A stretch of DNA of 64,000 bases from Delphinus delphis (GCF_949987515.2 NC_082700.1:39147380-39211379), one strand, 5' to 3'. Positions 36,068 to 49,052 are shown, counted from the first letter of the stretch. The notes: generated from the letters alone by a model not told the origin. A program made the numbers and translations.

Positions 36068-38290
36068 CGTCCAAGAAAAAGTTTCCTATGGAGAAGCTGA
36101 TGTCCAAGGAGAGAATCAAAAATAAAAATTTATTTGAGCTCAAATATCTTCTAAAATTAATATTTCATGAGTAGTGCAAAGAAAGATTTATATTTTATGT
36201 CTGTGCATACTGAAAATAACTGTAATATGACTTCCTGATACCTGGAAAATTATTGGCTTGGGTTTTGAGTTTTGGCTTTTAGGATCATGGAATTTGAGAA
36301 AAGCATGAAAGAATTCTGAGAGCGAAATATATATAGAGAGAGGAAGAAAATAACAAAGTCAAAGAATGATTTCAAATAATATGGAGTGGAAAGACACAAG
36401 CTGATTAGTAAGAAGCCAGGAAAAAATGTTTTTTTTACGGTGGGTACTCCATGAATAAACATTGTAAAAAAATTTAAGTTAAATGTACTGTTATTATACT
36501 ATCACGCTCAAAACTGCACAAACTCCCACCCCCCCACGCTGTCACACACACTTTTTTTTTTTTTTAATTTGCTGCTGCCTCCCTTGCTTAGAGAGGTAAG
36601 AGTGGGTAAGATGCTAAGAGTTGCAGCAACCAACTAGCAACTGTGAGGGTCAACACCCACAAGCTCATTACATCTATTGGAAGGATGGGGGCATATTGGA
36701 CTATTAGCAGTTTCTTTCAGTTGTAGAATGAACAGCAGGGCCACTAATTTGAAAATTAAGCAAATAAATGTTTTTATGATTTTAGCCAATTTTAATTATG
36801 TAGTTCCTGTGTGTAGCCAAATGTTCCAGATAAAATACATAATAATTATATTTGCATTTTATTTGAAATTAAGTGTTTGTGGGATTCTTATGGAAAAGTA
36901 TCTTAAAAATCATCTAAAATGCAGTGTTGAGAGGAAGACAACATAAAATAATTTAAAATGAAAAGTATGAAATTTATCTTAAGGTAATTAAAAACCATTG
37001 ACAAATTACACATTTAAGTATACATATCCATGAAATATCTACTTTGAGCCAGGCTCTTCTTTGTTTATTGGACACATTGTACCCAACAAAGAGAGAGACA
37101 AAAATCAAGTTAAAAAAATGTATATATTTAGGTAGTGATATACAGTATATAGAAAATATACTTAAATAAGATATACACTAACATACTAAAAGAACAAAAC
37201 ACACCAGTAAAATCAAGTACTGTAAAAATCAAAAGAAAACCAAAAAAAGTCATCTCAAATATCTAGGCATCATATGGTTTTAGTAATTTTAAATATTACA
37301 GCTAATATTACAGTAATAACATTGAAGTAATTTTAAATATTATAGTGAGCTTTATTTCATTATTATTGCATCAAACATTTGATAGAGTGTTAATGCCATT
37401 CCAGACTTTGTATCATTATGCAATTCAATGTTTGAACACACACAATGTCAACATGATACATATCTGTAAATATGGAATACAACAAAACACTTATGCTATG
37501 AATAATGATAGCACTGAATTGTGTTTTCTAAAATCACTTACTCAGATCATTGCAAAATATATGCTCTAGATCATATCCATAAATACATTGTTGATATATT
37601 AAAACACCTAAGAATAATAAACAAAGTAATAAAATGACATAAAAACATTAAGCTTAATAGCAAAAGAGATTTAAACCATAGTCATTAATCCTTTCATTTG
37701 ATATTAAATATGAGAATATTAGCTTATTATTAGTGTTATTTACTTTAGTAATTAATATCAATTTTCTAACTTCATTAACTGCAGTGCTAAAATAAATTGA
37801 AGTTTTTACCTTAGAAGTCATCACTCACAATCACATAGTAATAAAAATGAGAATTACAAAAAAGTGATGCAAAATAATATGCATATTTTATTCTCACTTT
37901 GAATAGATTATCATGAAAAACCATGAGAAAGTCCAGTTAGCTAATTAACTGTTCTGTAAAAGTAACTGACTTATTTTTTTTTCTTTTGGAATGATAGTAA
38001 AAGTTACCCAAACTGCAAGAAAACTATGGTAACTACATTTTCCTTACTGATTATCTCAACTAAATATTGGTCTGTGCCTAGACATGTTTTGGGGGCACTG
38101 GAGGGGTGTTGTGGGGAGGTAGAAAACAGCAACCATTGTCAGGGCATCTAAAATAGAGCCACTGACCAGCTGCACACCTTAGGTGAAAGCTTGACAGAAT
38201 CAGTAAGGTACACAGATGACTCTAGCCACACTGAAATTCTTGAAGGTACTCTCATGCCTGCCTCTCTAAATGATGCTTCCTATGCTAATA
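36068..38290. other. Unassigned AT-rich region
   Basis: No gene, RNA or named repeat recognised over about 2.2 kb. A T run lies at 36552-36565. Short AT-rich frames only. Confidence 0.5.
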
Positions 38291-38510
38291 TTTCTTCCTT
38301 CCCTATCTGATAATCTCTTATTTGTCTTTCTAGACTCACCTCATAAATCATTTCTATGAGACTTTCACTAATTTTTAGCTGAGTTAAATGTGTCCCCTAC
38401 TATGTTTCCACAGCCTTTTTCTCAGACTCTTTTCACTACTGTGTTTATTACCTTACTCTGCTAAACTTACTCTTCTGTGCTATGCAATGTAAACTCCTAT
38501 TTACCTAATT
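38290..38510 (+). mobile_element. Probable L2 LINE fragment
   Basis: Plus-strand text (tagactcacctcataaatca, atgagactttcactaatttt, cactactgtgtttattacct) follows the L2 3'-region order. Strongly diverged, with approximate limits. Confidence 0.5.
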
Positions 38511-38954
38511 TAAACCTGTGAATTTCCCTGCTCCCCACCAAACAAATGAATTATCCTTCGACTCCACTTCCCCCTGAAGGTGCCTTAACACATATTTCAC
38601 AGAGAAATAAGTTGTTGTTTAATAAGAGTACTCTAATTTTCCTACAGTCAGATAAAACAACCTGTCTACACACCAATTCAACCTCTTCTCCCTGCCTTTT
38701 GTAAAACTGAGATCCTGTCCTTTGTCCTCTATACAAAGGTCAATCTGTACCTGCACCTCAGATCCACCTATTCTCAGGAACCTATACTATCACTTACTTA
38801 TTTTCCTCCTGTGGGAATTCAACTCTACCTCTCACCTTGATCATTTTTATCATGACTTAAATATGCTGTTTCACAGATACCATTTATGCCAACCACTATG
38901 TTCACATACACATATTTTCTCTTTATTAATTGACCTCTGAAGAGTATTCAGTAT

Positions 38955-39237
38955 TTTTCAACATTCCTGTGTCTTGAAGGATGCCCTTTTGCCTTCTATG
39001 GCAATACCATCACACTCCCTTTCCCCACTGATAACCACTAGTTTGTTCTCAATATGAGAGAGTTTCATTTTTAGATTCTACATGTAGGTGGTAACATAGA
39101 GTATTTTTCTTTCTCTGTCTGACTTATTTCACTAAGCATAATACTCTAGGTCTATCAACATACTTGCAAATGGTAGAATTTCATTCTTTTTTTAATAGTT
39201 GAGTGGTATTGCTATATATATATGTATACATATATAC

Positions 39238-39332
<95 letters not shown>

Positions 39333-40815
39333 AACTTCTTTATCCATTTATCTATTGATGGACACTTTGGTTGCTTCCATACCTTGACTACTGTAAATAG
39401 TGCTGTTACAAACCTTGGGGTACATATATCTTTTTGATTTAATATTTTCATTTTCTTCAACTATATACCGAGGAGTGGAATTGCTGGATCATGTGATAGT
39501 TCTAATTTTAGTTTTTGAGGAATCTTCATACTGTTTTTCATAGTGTATGCACAAATTTACATTCTCACCAACAGTGTACAAGCGTTCCCTTTTCGCCACA
39601 TCTTATCCAAGATTTGTTATTTGTAGAGTTTTTGATGATAGCCTTTCTGAAATGTGTGAGGTGATATCGCATTGTGGTTTTAATTTGCATTTCCCTGATG
39701 ATTAATGATGTTGAGCATCTTTTCATGTTAGCCATCTCTATGTCTTCTTTGGAGAAAAGTCTATTCAGGTCTTCAGCCAATTTTTTAACTGGGTTGCTTG
39801 TTTTTTATATTAAGTTGTATGCGCTATTCATATACATTTGATATTAACCCTTTGACAGTTCTATCATTTGCGAATACTTTCGTCCATTGAGTAGGTTGTT
39901 TTTTCATTTTGCTGATGGTTTCCTTTGTCTTGCAAAAGCTTTCAAGTTTATTAGGTCCCATTTGTTTATTTTTGCTTTTATTTCTTTTGCCTTAGGAGAC
40001 ATATACCAAAAAAAAAAAAAAAAAAAAAGCTATGATTATGTCAAAGATTGTTCTACCTATGTTTTCTTCTAGGAGTTTTATAGTTTCAGTCCTTACATTT
40101 AGGTATTTAATCCATTTTGAGTTTATTTTTGTATATAATGTGAGGAAATGTTCTAATCTCATCCTGTTATATGTAGCTGTCCAGTTTTCCCAGCACTACT
40201 TATTGAAGAGACTGTCTTTTCTCTATTGTATATTCTTGCTTTCTTGTCATAGGTTAATTGACCACAGGTTCATTGGTTTATTTCTGGGCTCTCTATTCTC
40301 TTCCATTGATCCATATGTCTGTTTTCCTGCCAGTTCCATGCTGTTTTGATTACTGTAGCTTTGTAGTGTAGTAAACCTAAAGTCTCCATCAAAATACTAT
40401 TAGAACTAATAAGTGAATTCAGTAAAAGTTCAGGATACAAGACTAATATACAGAAATCTGTTGCTTTTCTATACCCTAAAAATGAGCTCTCAGAAAGACT
40501 AAGAAAACAATCCAATCCCATGGATTGTTGGATGAACAACAATTGTTGGATGAAGGAATTTGAAACTGATACAAAGAAATGAAAAGATATACCATGTTCT
40601 TAGATTGGAAGAATGAGTATTTTTAAAAAGTCTGTACCATCGAAAGTAATCTACTGATCTAATTCAATTCCTATCAAAATACCCATGACATTTTTCACAG
40701 AGCTAGAACAAATGATGCTATAATTTATATGGAACCACAAAAACCCTAATTTGCCAAAGCAATTTTGAGGAAAAAATAACAAAGCTGAAGATATCATGCT
40801 TACTGACTTTCATTT
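38955..40815 (-). mobile_element. L1 3' half with a long 5' inversion (twin priming)
   Basis: 38955-40375 is minus-strand L1: 3' UTR, then ORF2 C-terminus back to the stretch reading tactgtagctttgtagtgta at about 40353-40372. At about 40376 the strand flips to plus: 40384-40815 is ORF2 from just after the RT active site (aactattagaactaataagt) through ggaaccacaaaaaccctaat to gatatcatgcttactgactt. The inverted block ends where the minus block begins in element order, the expected result of twin priming. Family resembles L1MA. No clear poly-A or target-site duplication found. Confidence 0.85.
39212..39329. repeat. Compound (TA)n(GT)n(TA)n microsatellite
   Basis: TA/TACA stretch, then about 26 GT units (39241-39293), then about 17 TA units. 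It grew inside the L1 3' end and is very likely polymorphic. Confidence 0.97.
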
Positions 40816-40839
40816 TTATAATTTTATCTCCACACTTCA

Positions 40840-41700
40840 GACATAATGATATTTTTTAAAGCCTGCTAAACTAGCCATGTTAGTCCATACTTAAAATCTT
40901 TCTGCTTTCTGTGACCCAGGAGAAAGTCCAATATTTGTCAACTGGTGTATTCTGCCTTGTTTGAGCTATGTTTTCATTTTTATTTTATTAACCTTGTCTT
41001 TTTTTTTTAGCTTTATTGAGGTATATTTAATATACAAAAAACTCTACATATTTAATGTGTACCTTTAATGGAATTTGGACATATGCATACACTCATGATA
41101 CAGTCACTACAACCAAGGTAATAAACACTTCCATCATGTCCAAAAGATTTCTTGTGTTCCCTTTTGTTTTTCCTGGGTGTGTGTGTGGTAAGAACATAAT
41201 ATGAGGTCTATCCTCTTAACAAGTTTTTAAGTGTACAACACCGTTTTGTTTGAGCTTGTCTTATCCTGATCTCTGCAGCTTCATCTTGGACCACTATTCT
41301 CCAATTTGTCAGAGTTCTAGTCACACTGGACTCTCTCTGTTCATTAAATATACCATGTCTCCTCCTACTACATGTCTAGAACATATCTCTACTACCTTTT
41401 ATTCAGTAAATCCCTACTCATCTCACACATATCAATTCAACTGTTTTGTCTTCATGAAAGTTTTTCCTGACTCAGATTACCAAGTCTCTTTAAAAATTTG
41501 TCTCTTCTCTTCATGACTTTTATCAACTTTGACATTTTATATTTTTCTGTGTAATCATTTAATTTCTATCTGTTTCTTTATATATACCCTAAACTCCAGG
41601 AAGGCATGGAATATACATACCTTTCTTCTCTTCTTTGCCAAGTACAAGAGCCAAGCATAGTGTTTGAAATATAGTAGGTAATCAATTATATTTGTTTCAT
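40840..41700 (+). mobile_element. L2 LINE 3' region, split by an L1M tail
   Basis: Left piece 40840-40956 and right piece 41257-41700 follow L2 3' order: gtgacccaggagaaagtcca; then tctgcagcttcatcttggac, tctagtcacactggactctc, gaaagtttttcctgactcag; and the end aagcatagtgtttgaaatat with agtaggtaatcaa. Diverged but clearly ordered. Confidence 0.78.
40968..41245 (-). mobile_element. L1M 3' UTR fragment nested in L2
   Basis: Minus-strand L1M tail (tttattgaggtatatttaat, catgatacagtcactacaac, tcttaacaagtttttaagtg). An 11-bp target-site duplication ttgtttgagct at 40957-40967 and 41246-41256 brackets it. T-rich start, as expected for a poly-A on the minus strand. Confidence 0.85.
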
Positions 41701-44700
41701 GAGTATTATTTTGAAATTTTAAATTTCTACTTCTTTCTTTCTTCCTCCTTTAAGCTCAGAGATGATGAAATTATTCATCTTTGAACAAACAGTTCATCAC
41801 ATCTACTAAGAAAAAAAAAACACTTTTTCATTAAGGTTGGTGGGAAATGTAAGGGGAAGAATATGTTAGGGAAGTGAGATAGTTACTGTAAATCCTTCAG
41901 AAGATATTGTTTCTTATAATTACAATGACATCTAATAGAACAACACTGCATTTGAAATACCTCTTTTTTTCCATTTGTTTTTACAAGTGCATTATACTTT
42001 GGTTTATTTTCCATTACCATTTTTTATTTCTGAAGTAATTTAAATATCTTACATAGGGCTATTGAGGTGAATAAAAGAAGGAATCACTATACAGAAAGAC
42101 TCTTTATTTCTGGTACCTGACTCTTGTAAATAACTGATTTTCAAGCTGGCAAATGGTAGAGAAGCAGCATTGCCTTGTGTTCTCCTGAGCCTATTAAGTA
42201 ACACCAATTTGTAATAAAATTTTTATAAAAAATGAGGAATTAGTGTATCTAACCCTCAAATTTAAATTCTCTCTTTGAACTTAAAAAAAGTGATGATACC
42301 TTTGTATGTTTAATAATACAAATTAGAAAATAATTGTGATTTTATTGTAAACTTTTATTTAATCCCTAAATTAGAAAAAAAAAACAATATAAATACCTCA
42401 CCATTATAAAATGAGACCTATAATATGCCAGGTATATACATATTAATATCATGAGAATTGACATTATAATTAAACTAAAATTATTTAATGTTTGAATTGA
42501 GACCTTGAATGTCAATGTTTTCTCAGATATTTGTAAATAACGCTGAGAAAATATTTTGACACTCTGGACTGAAATGTGTTCATTAAAAACCAAATACTAC
42601 TTACTCATGATATAAAATATTATTCTCACTGCTTTCTGTTGCTATTATTCATTCTCTCAAATATAATCTTTATTACAAGTGGAGAATGAACCAACTGCAA
42701 CACTGTGGTTTGTGTCAGGAAGATAAAAAAATGTTCCCAATTTGGTGTTCCCCAAGTGTGCATTAGTCAGGCAGAATTAATGGAGCTATCTATCACTTCC
42801 AGCTCTCTTCTGTGAGCAGGAAGCAGTAGATGACCCAGCTGACTCAGCTCAGCTAGTTTGTTATTCATATGCTGACTGCAGTGTCATTATGGTAGATGCA
42901 TCACAGAGGTCTAAGGCTCAGTTGGGCAAAGGTATCTGAACTACCATGTCAATCTATAGGTGATTCTTGCAGCATAGTTCTTAATTTAAATGGTGTAGTT
43001 GGAAAAATCATGAATTCAAATTGTGGATAGAAATGAAAATTTCTAGCAACAAACTCCAAAATGGATTTAGTCACTGCTGTTATAAGTGGGAAAAAATGGG
43101 GGAAATAGCCAATAGTTCCAATCAATCTGTGATATAAATAACCAATCAAACAAGCCAGATAGACAACTAGATCATAATCAGTGCTTGCTGAAAATATCTT
43201 GGAGCAAATTACTAAGATAAAATTATTTAAAAAGGACAATTACTTCAAAATCTTAGACTCAGGTTGTTTAACATTTCCTAATATATTTGTACCACTGGTG
43301 GTTTACTAATTACCAAAAACATCATATCAAAAAATATCAGACTATGGAAGCTAAATGCCGAAAGGTTGCCTTATACATCTTTTTTCCATAATTTCCCAAA
43401 ATTTGAGAAGTTCAATAAATGTGGGAAAATGTTGAGAAAAATATTGAACAGATAAAATGGTGTGTACTGCTATATTCTTTTCCTCCATGCCCAATCCAAC
43501 CCCATATGAATTATACCAATTTATACCTTTGAAGTATTTAATTCCTTGAATGTAGGAATTTTTGTCATTTCTTTCCCTTTCCCTAGATTCCATCATTTTT
43601 GAATAATGTAGAGATCCAAGCATGTGCCATCTTTGACATGTCAGAATGATTATTTCTAGAGAACTGTCAAGTTATATCAACTTTCATCCTATATTAAAGC
43701 TTGAACTGGAGTATTTAATTCAAGGACTGCCTTTCTGAATTTGACAGTATGACACTAAGAATCTAGTGATAGATGTGAGATATACACCTGGAATTTGAAT
43801 GATTTCCTGAATGTTTGGAATCTGAATATAAATGTTAATAAATATATTAGTTCTAATACTAAATTAATATGAACATTATTTTGGTGTATAGGGAGTGAAT
43901 TTTTGAAACTTTTCAAATTGACATTTTCACATCAAATTGAATATGTGTGAGATTATTCCTTTAGTCTATGTTAAAAGCAACACACAAATGTGTGTTCTAT
44001 ATTTTATTGTACTTATTGTTATTTATTTCAAAATATATTTTAAACAAATCAGGCTGTTTTAGAACTATTTAAAATATTCTTTTAAACTTCATATTATTTT
44101 TAAAAATCTATAGGCTCACCATTTAAGGGTTTATCTCTCCCTCTCCTAGGACATAATATATGACAGAAATAAATGTTAAATTCAAAGAACACCCAAACCC
44201 AGATCATCTTTGGAGGATGTGGGGCAATAAGAGCAAAAGTAGCAAATTTTTCATTCAATTATTAATTTTTCTTTGGGAAAAAGCTTAACATATTTTTTAA
44301 ATGATGAATATAGCAACCTAAGCTGACAAACTGGTCAGTGCATTTCAGAATACTAAAATAGAAGATTTGCTAACCAAATTCCAAATACACTATAGAGATA
44401 AAATAGCTCAGTCTCACAGCATATATTTATGTTGTAATGATTAGTTTGCATGATAGCTTAAAAAAATGCTCCATAATGCACCCTGTAGAAAACAGTGAAA
44501 AATCTAGGGAAAAAAATAAGTAAAATAGTATCCTATAGAACGTTTCCCCAGTACTAAATTTAATGAGAAATATATATAGGTTCCCATATTATATCAGGAT
44601 TAATTAGGTAAATTTTCATGATGCAAAATTTGGATTTTTAAAACTTTTTGGGGGGGAACTTAGAAAAAATAGATAAACCTAAATGTACAGGTTAGCAAAT

Positions 44701-44884
44701 GAATGCAATGAGAAACCATGAAACTACCATTCAAGTCAAAAAAATAAATATTTCCAGTACTCAGAGGCCCGTATGTGATTCTCTTCTTGATCACAATAAT
44801 CCCGTATCTTGACTTTTATTGTTATTAATTCTGTGCTCTTCTCTATAGTTTTATTATTTAATTACACCTGCGTGATATATGTAT
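41701..44884. other. Unassigned AT-rich region; one GC-richer patch
   Basis: About 3.2 kb with no gene or named repeat. The patch 42760-42950 is less AT-rich and contains gctgactcagc at 42838-42848, a perfect MAF/AP-1-type recognition core. It could be a regulatory element, but that rests on one motif. Confidence 0.45.
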
Positions 44885-45275
44885 GCATCAGTCAGGGTTC
44901 AGTCACAGAACTAGAAGCAGAATGAAATGTATATTAAGAGTTTTATTGCAAGAAATTGACATATGCAATTGTGAGAGATGATTAGACAAGTCTAAAATCC
45001 CTAGGGTGAGGAAGGTCAGGCTGGGTGAATTTAAGTTGCTAACAACAAGCATAACTTCTTCCTCATCATGGAAACCTCAGTTCTGCTGCTTTAAAGCCTG
45101 TCCAACTGATTGAGTCAGGACACTCAGATTATCTAGGACACTCTCCCTTACAGAAAGTCAACAAATTATGCATGTTAACCACATCTACAAAATGCCTCCA
45201 CAACAATAGCTGGAATACTGCTTGATTGAATAACTGGGGACTATTGCCTGAGCAAGCTGACATATGAAAATGTTA
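44885..45275 (-). mobile_element. LTR-like mammalian repeat, family not assigned
   Basis: Plus-strand order cagtcagggttcagtcacag, gagttttattgcaagaaatt, then aagtcaacaaattatgcatg, ttaaccacatctacaaaatg and gattgaataactggggacta resembles the reverse of a common mammalian LTR-type repeat (gagaaacagaacc...aagttgacaca pattern). I cannot name the family with certainty. Confidence 0.55.
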
Positions 45276-45309
45276 TCACAGCATGTAAGCCTATGTATGC
45301 ATGAATTAG

Positions 45310-46896
45310 TTTTACCTACTTTTTAACTTTATTTGAATTTATTTTTGCAGAATATATTATTTTCTGTTTACCTACTTCTGCTCAATATTATTCTTCAAAA
45401 TTCTTCCATGTTGTTGCTTGTAGTTTTTTTTTTTTTTTTATAAACCATGACACAATTATTTGTTATATGAATGTATATTTGGGTAATTTTCCATTTGGAG
45501 TAATCATAAACAATGCTTCTATGAGTGTTCTTCAATATTAGTATCTTGATACACAAAAGAATACATCTCTGCACCATACATAACTAGAAATGAATCATCA
45601 GGTCATAGGGTATACAGACCTTTTACCTGACCCAGTTAAAGAAAAATTACTTTGACACTTGTTACAATACAATTTATCCAGGGACTTTTGTAATACGAGT
45701 CAAATCTATTACAGTAAGGAAGAGAGATTCAGCTTAACTCCGAAGACAGCAAGGACATGGGGTATTGATAGTCAAAGAGTGGAGTGGAGGAGTGAGTGGA
45801 TAGAAAATTACTAAGAAGAGACATTAAGCATAAGGGAATTCTAGCTAACCTGACCTAAAAGAATTTGTAGTAAAGGCAGGCCAGGGATTTAGATATCAAG
45901 AGTGGAGGATGATGATCAGGTATCAAGGGTGAGGGATTCTCACTATAATGATTTAGCAGGATTTTTGCTTAAGGCAGGCTAATTCAAGGCTTAGTCCAGA
46001 AGAGGGCTCAGAGGAGCCTGACTAGAGTTTGGTCAAGGAAAGATTTGTTATCACCAGATAATGCCAAACTCTTTCCCAAAGTAACGTTACCAATTAACAC
46101 TCCTCTACAGAAGTGCATGAGAATTTACTTTTCTCAACAAACTTGTCAACAATTGGACTTCTCAATGTTAGCCATACTTGTGGGGATCTAAAATCACTGA
46201 TTCTCTTTTTCTTTTTCTTGATTACTAATGAGGGGTGCAACATTTCCATATGTTTATAGGCCTTTTGGATTTTCATTTTTATAAAGTGTGTATATAAGAT
46301 TTTACCTATTGGTTTGTGTGTCTTTTATTTAATGATTTTTGAGGGGTTCTGTGTGGATATGAGCCCCTTGTCAGTGGTTGGGAATGTCATCTCAGCCTCT
46401 CTGTTGCTAAGTTTACATTCTCTTAATGGCTTTTTTTTAATGAGAAGTTCTTAGTTTAATGCATTCAAATTTATCAATCATTTTCTTTAAAATTTCTGCT
46501 TTTTCTGTCCATTTAGGAATCTCTCACTACACAGATGTCATGAAGTTATTTTCATTTATTAGTTAATTTATTTCCTTTTGCTCTGTAAAGACAAGTTTAC
46601 CGTAAGTCTAGCATCCATATCTCTGTAAGCCTGTTTCTAGTTTCTCTTTATTCTGTTTCATTGGTTTACTATACTATCCCTGTACCAATATTATAGGGTC
46701 TTGACTAAATAGTTTTATATCTTAATATCTGATAGAACAAGTATTTTCATCCCTTTATTCTTCTATAATAGGTCTTGACTCTTCTTGATTGCTTGAAATG
46801 CCATATAAATCTTACAATTTGTTTAATTCCACAAATAAACTGTTTAGGTTTTGTTTGGATAGCCTTTGATTTATGTCTCAGTTTGAGAATTGACAT
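45310..46896 (-). mobile_element. Ancient L1 fragment, split
   Basis: Minus-strand old L1 in two pieces, about 45310-45640 (cttccatgttgttgcttgta, ttgggtaattttccatttgg) and 46050-46896 (gttaccaattaacactcctc; gtcttgactcttcttgattg; ttgagaattgacat). Together they give the ORF2 C-terminal end in order. An unrelated 400-bp block lies between them. No frame survives. Confidence 0.7.
45641..46049. mobile_element. Unclassified insertion in the ancient L1 (LTR-like?)
   Basis: Purine-rich, AG-biased block (gcttaactccgaagacagca; ggcaggccagggatttagat; agtccagaagagggctcaga) unlike the flanking L1. It occupies the gap between two consecutive L1 pieces, so it inserted there. The style is that of an LTR. No TG...CA ends or duplication could be fixed by eye. 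Confidence 0.4.
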
Positions 46897-47398
46897 TGGG
46901 TTTGTGGGTGGGTCTCACCATCGACTAAGCAGACTTCCATTATCTAATCGTGCTTTTATTCCCTAAACCTCCTCCCTCTGTTGTGCCTCCCTTGGCAATA
47001 CATGCAAAAAATAAATTTTAAAAAGAATGTCTTGTAGCTCTCAGAATCTTTGGGAGGAGTAGAGAGTAATGTTTGCAACCCAGAATCTCTCTTGTTCCGT
47101 CTACTTAAGAAATTTAAATACTGGATTTTAAAAGTCTATATTTAAGCAGTTAAAGAATTAAATCAGGTGTTTGTCTTAAGTAACTATCCCTTCACACTCA
47201 GAAATTATAGTTCTTCTTATGGTCCTTGATTCTTTATTTTATTAATGTCATCAAATACAGACTCCAGTGTTCTCCTATGTGATTCAAGTAAACATGAGCC
47301 ATCAACCTTCCCTCCACTGTCAAATAATTGAAATGTTTTGTACTCTATTTTCTCTTCAATAATACTGTGACAGACTCGATGGATATTATTAGCTGAAG
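46897..47398. other. Unassigned sequence
   Basis: No repeat or gene recognised. It directly precedes the Tigger-like fragment and may include its noncoding end. Confidence 0.4.
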
Positions 47399-47761
47399 AT
47401 GTTTCAAAAGAGGTCAGTAAGGTCGAATGACAGAGAAGGAAATAAAAAGAGCAATATTATCACTCAAGGTACAAAAATAGAAGTAATAAAACATTTTGAG
47501 GCTAGTGAAAAACTTACTCATGTGGGTAAAGTGTTAGGGATTACATGCTGTACAATTTTCAAATCAGCAAAAATGAGTAATCCTGGTGTAAATAATTCAA
47601 ATCTTGAAGCATATGCTTACCCTGAGATTTATTTTGTAAATGGTTTTGCTATTAAGATTTTTAAATATCTGTATAATTATCATTTTCTCTCTGATACATA
47701 TTTAAATTTTCTACCCTTAATTTTATCATTTAAATTTTCCAGTGGCAGTTTTTACTTTTGA
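47399..47761 (+). pseudogene. Tigger/pogo-like transposase fragment (CENP-B-type helix-turn-helix)
   Basis: An open 120-codon frame. Residues ~22-58 (TQGTKIEVIKHFEASEKLTH, then VGKVLGITCCTIFKSAKM) fit the N-terminal psq/CENP-B-type DNA-binding domain of Tigger-class transposases: helix 'K-xEVIK-xFE', a turn, then 'VGKxLGI..xTI'. About 60 codons after that do not look like transposase, and no DDE catalytic domain follows. This is most likely a decayed, partial Tigger-type DNA transposon. Family assignment is by motif only, without terminal inverted repeats. Confidence 0.5.
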
Positions 47762-48950
47762 TAAAATGGGTCTCACTTTTAATAATGGAAATTGGTATAA
47801 AGCAGGATTTGATTAATAGAAATCCACCCTCCATTAAACAATCATGAAAATGTTTCTAATATCTTAATAGAACTTGGAGAAAGCCACTTAGAGATATAAC
47901 TATGTTTCGTATTTATTATAAATGTCTATTTCCTGACTTTCTAACACATATAAAATAACTATAGCGAAATTTATTTTAAAAATGGGGAATTAATTATTTT
48001 GTTTCAAAGAGAATTATTATTGCTTTTATGAACTATTGTAAATTTAAATGACTCAATAAATGAACATGCCCTGTAGTAACCACTTTATTCTCATCAACTT
48101 TTTAAGAATATTATATTTATCTGTAATGAGGAAAATGATCATCATAAGTATTATTTATAAGAAATAGCAATATAATACTTCCAAATGAATGAAAAATGTT
48201 CACTATGTCTTATAGTGGGAGATTTCACATTTAATTTAACTGACAAATTATCAATTAACTGAAAAATAAATGCATTAAACATACATCTTAAATTGCAGAA
48301 TTACTTTAAAGGTAATTATATCTATTCAGGGTGCGTTTAACCATAGTTAATTATTACTGTAATGTGGAGTTGCTATTTCACTGCATTTTTAATAAGGGTC
48401 CAAAACCACCTTTGGAATTTGCCCCCTTGTGTGTCTTCACCAGATATTTAAATCGTTTTCTAATGATATGCATTATAAAGGATTTAGCAACTAAGGCAAA
48501 AATCATTAAACCTTCCATTTTCATTTACAGGGTTTCTCATTGTTAATCCGTGCTTTAGTTCCCAAACTGTTTAAACCATTTGTTTTCCTTCTACTGACTT
48601 TCACACATCCTAAAAAAACCTTGGGAAAACACTTATGGCTAACATTTTAGTAACAATTTTATTAAAAAATTTCCTCAAGGCTCTATTGTAATAAAGATAT
48701 TAAAACAGGTGGAAACTATGCTTCCTCTCTAATCACTTATCAAAAGATATTCTCTATGATCACTTGGGCTATTCCTTTATCTATTGAATAAAATGAATCA
48801 ATGGGAAAATCTGAGGACAGACCCAGTGTGTGAGTTGCCTCAAGTTTATACAATCTGGGGAGGGCTTTTTAAGGTAACTAACAAACAGAAATTGTATGTG
48901 TGTCATAAGGACAAGTAAAAATCAAAAATAAGAGAGGATTAATTCTCCTT
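47762..48950. other. Unassigned AT-rich region
   Basis: No gene or repeat named. Short frames, such as the one at 48331-48546, show no domain. Confidence 0.45.
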
Positions 48951-48954
48951 GTTG

Positions 48955-49052
48955 AAACTGAGGAAAGAAACTCCAACCCCCCCCTTTTTTCATAGGGCCT
49001 TTATTTTAGAAAACATGTTAGTACTTTCCACAATCTTTAAAATGTCTATATA
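48955..49052 (+). mobile_element. Left part of a possible solitary LTR
   Basis: Begins near tgttgaaactgaggaaagaa, in the manner of a TG-initiated LTR, and is cut at 49052 by the L1 insertion. It rejoins at 54799 once the L1 and one duplication copy are removed. Family unknown. Confidence 0.35.

Noticed and set aside
44130..44240. Strong acceptor-like ctctccctctcctag at 44135-44149
   Set aside because: No credible donor within a normal exon length, and stops in the frames I checked.
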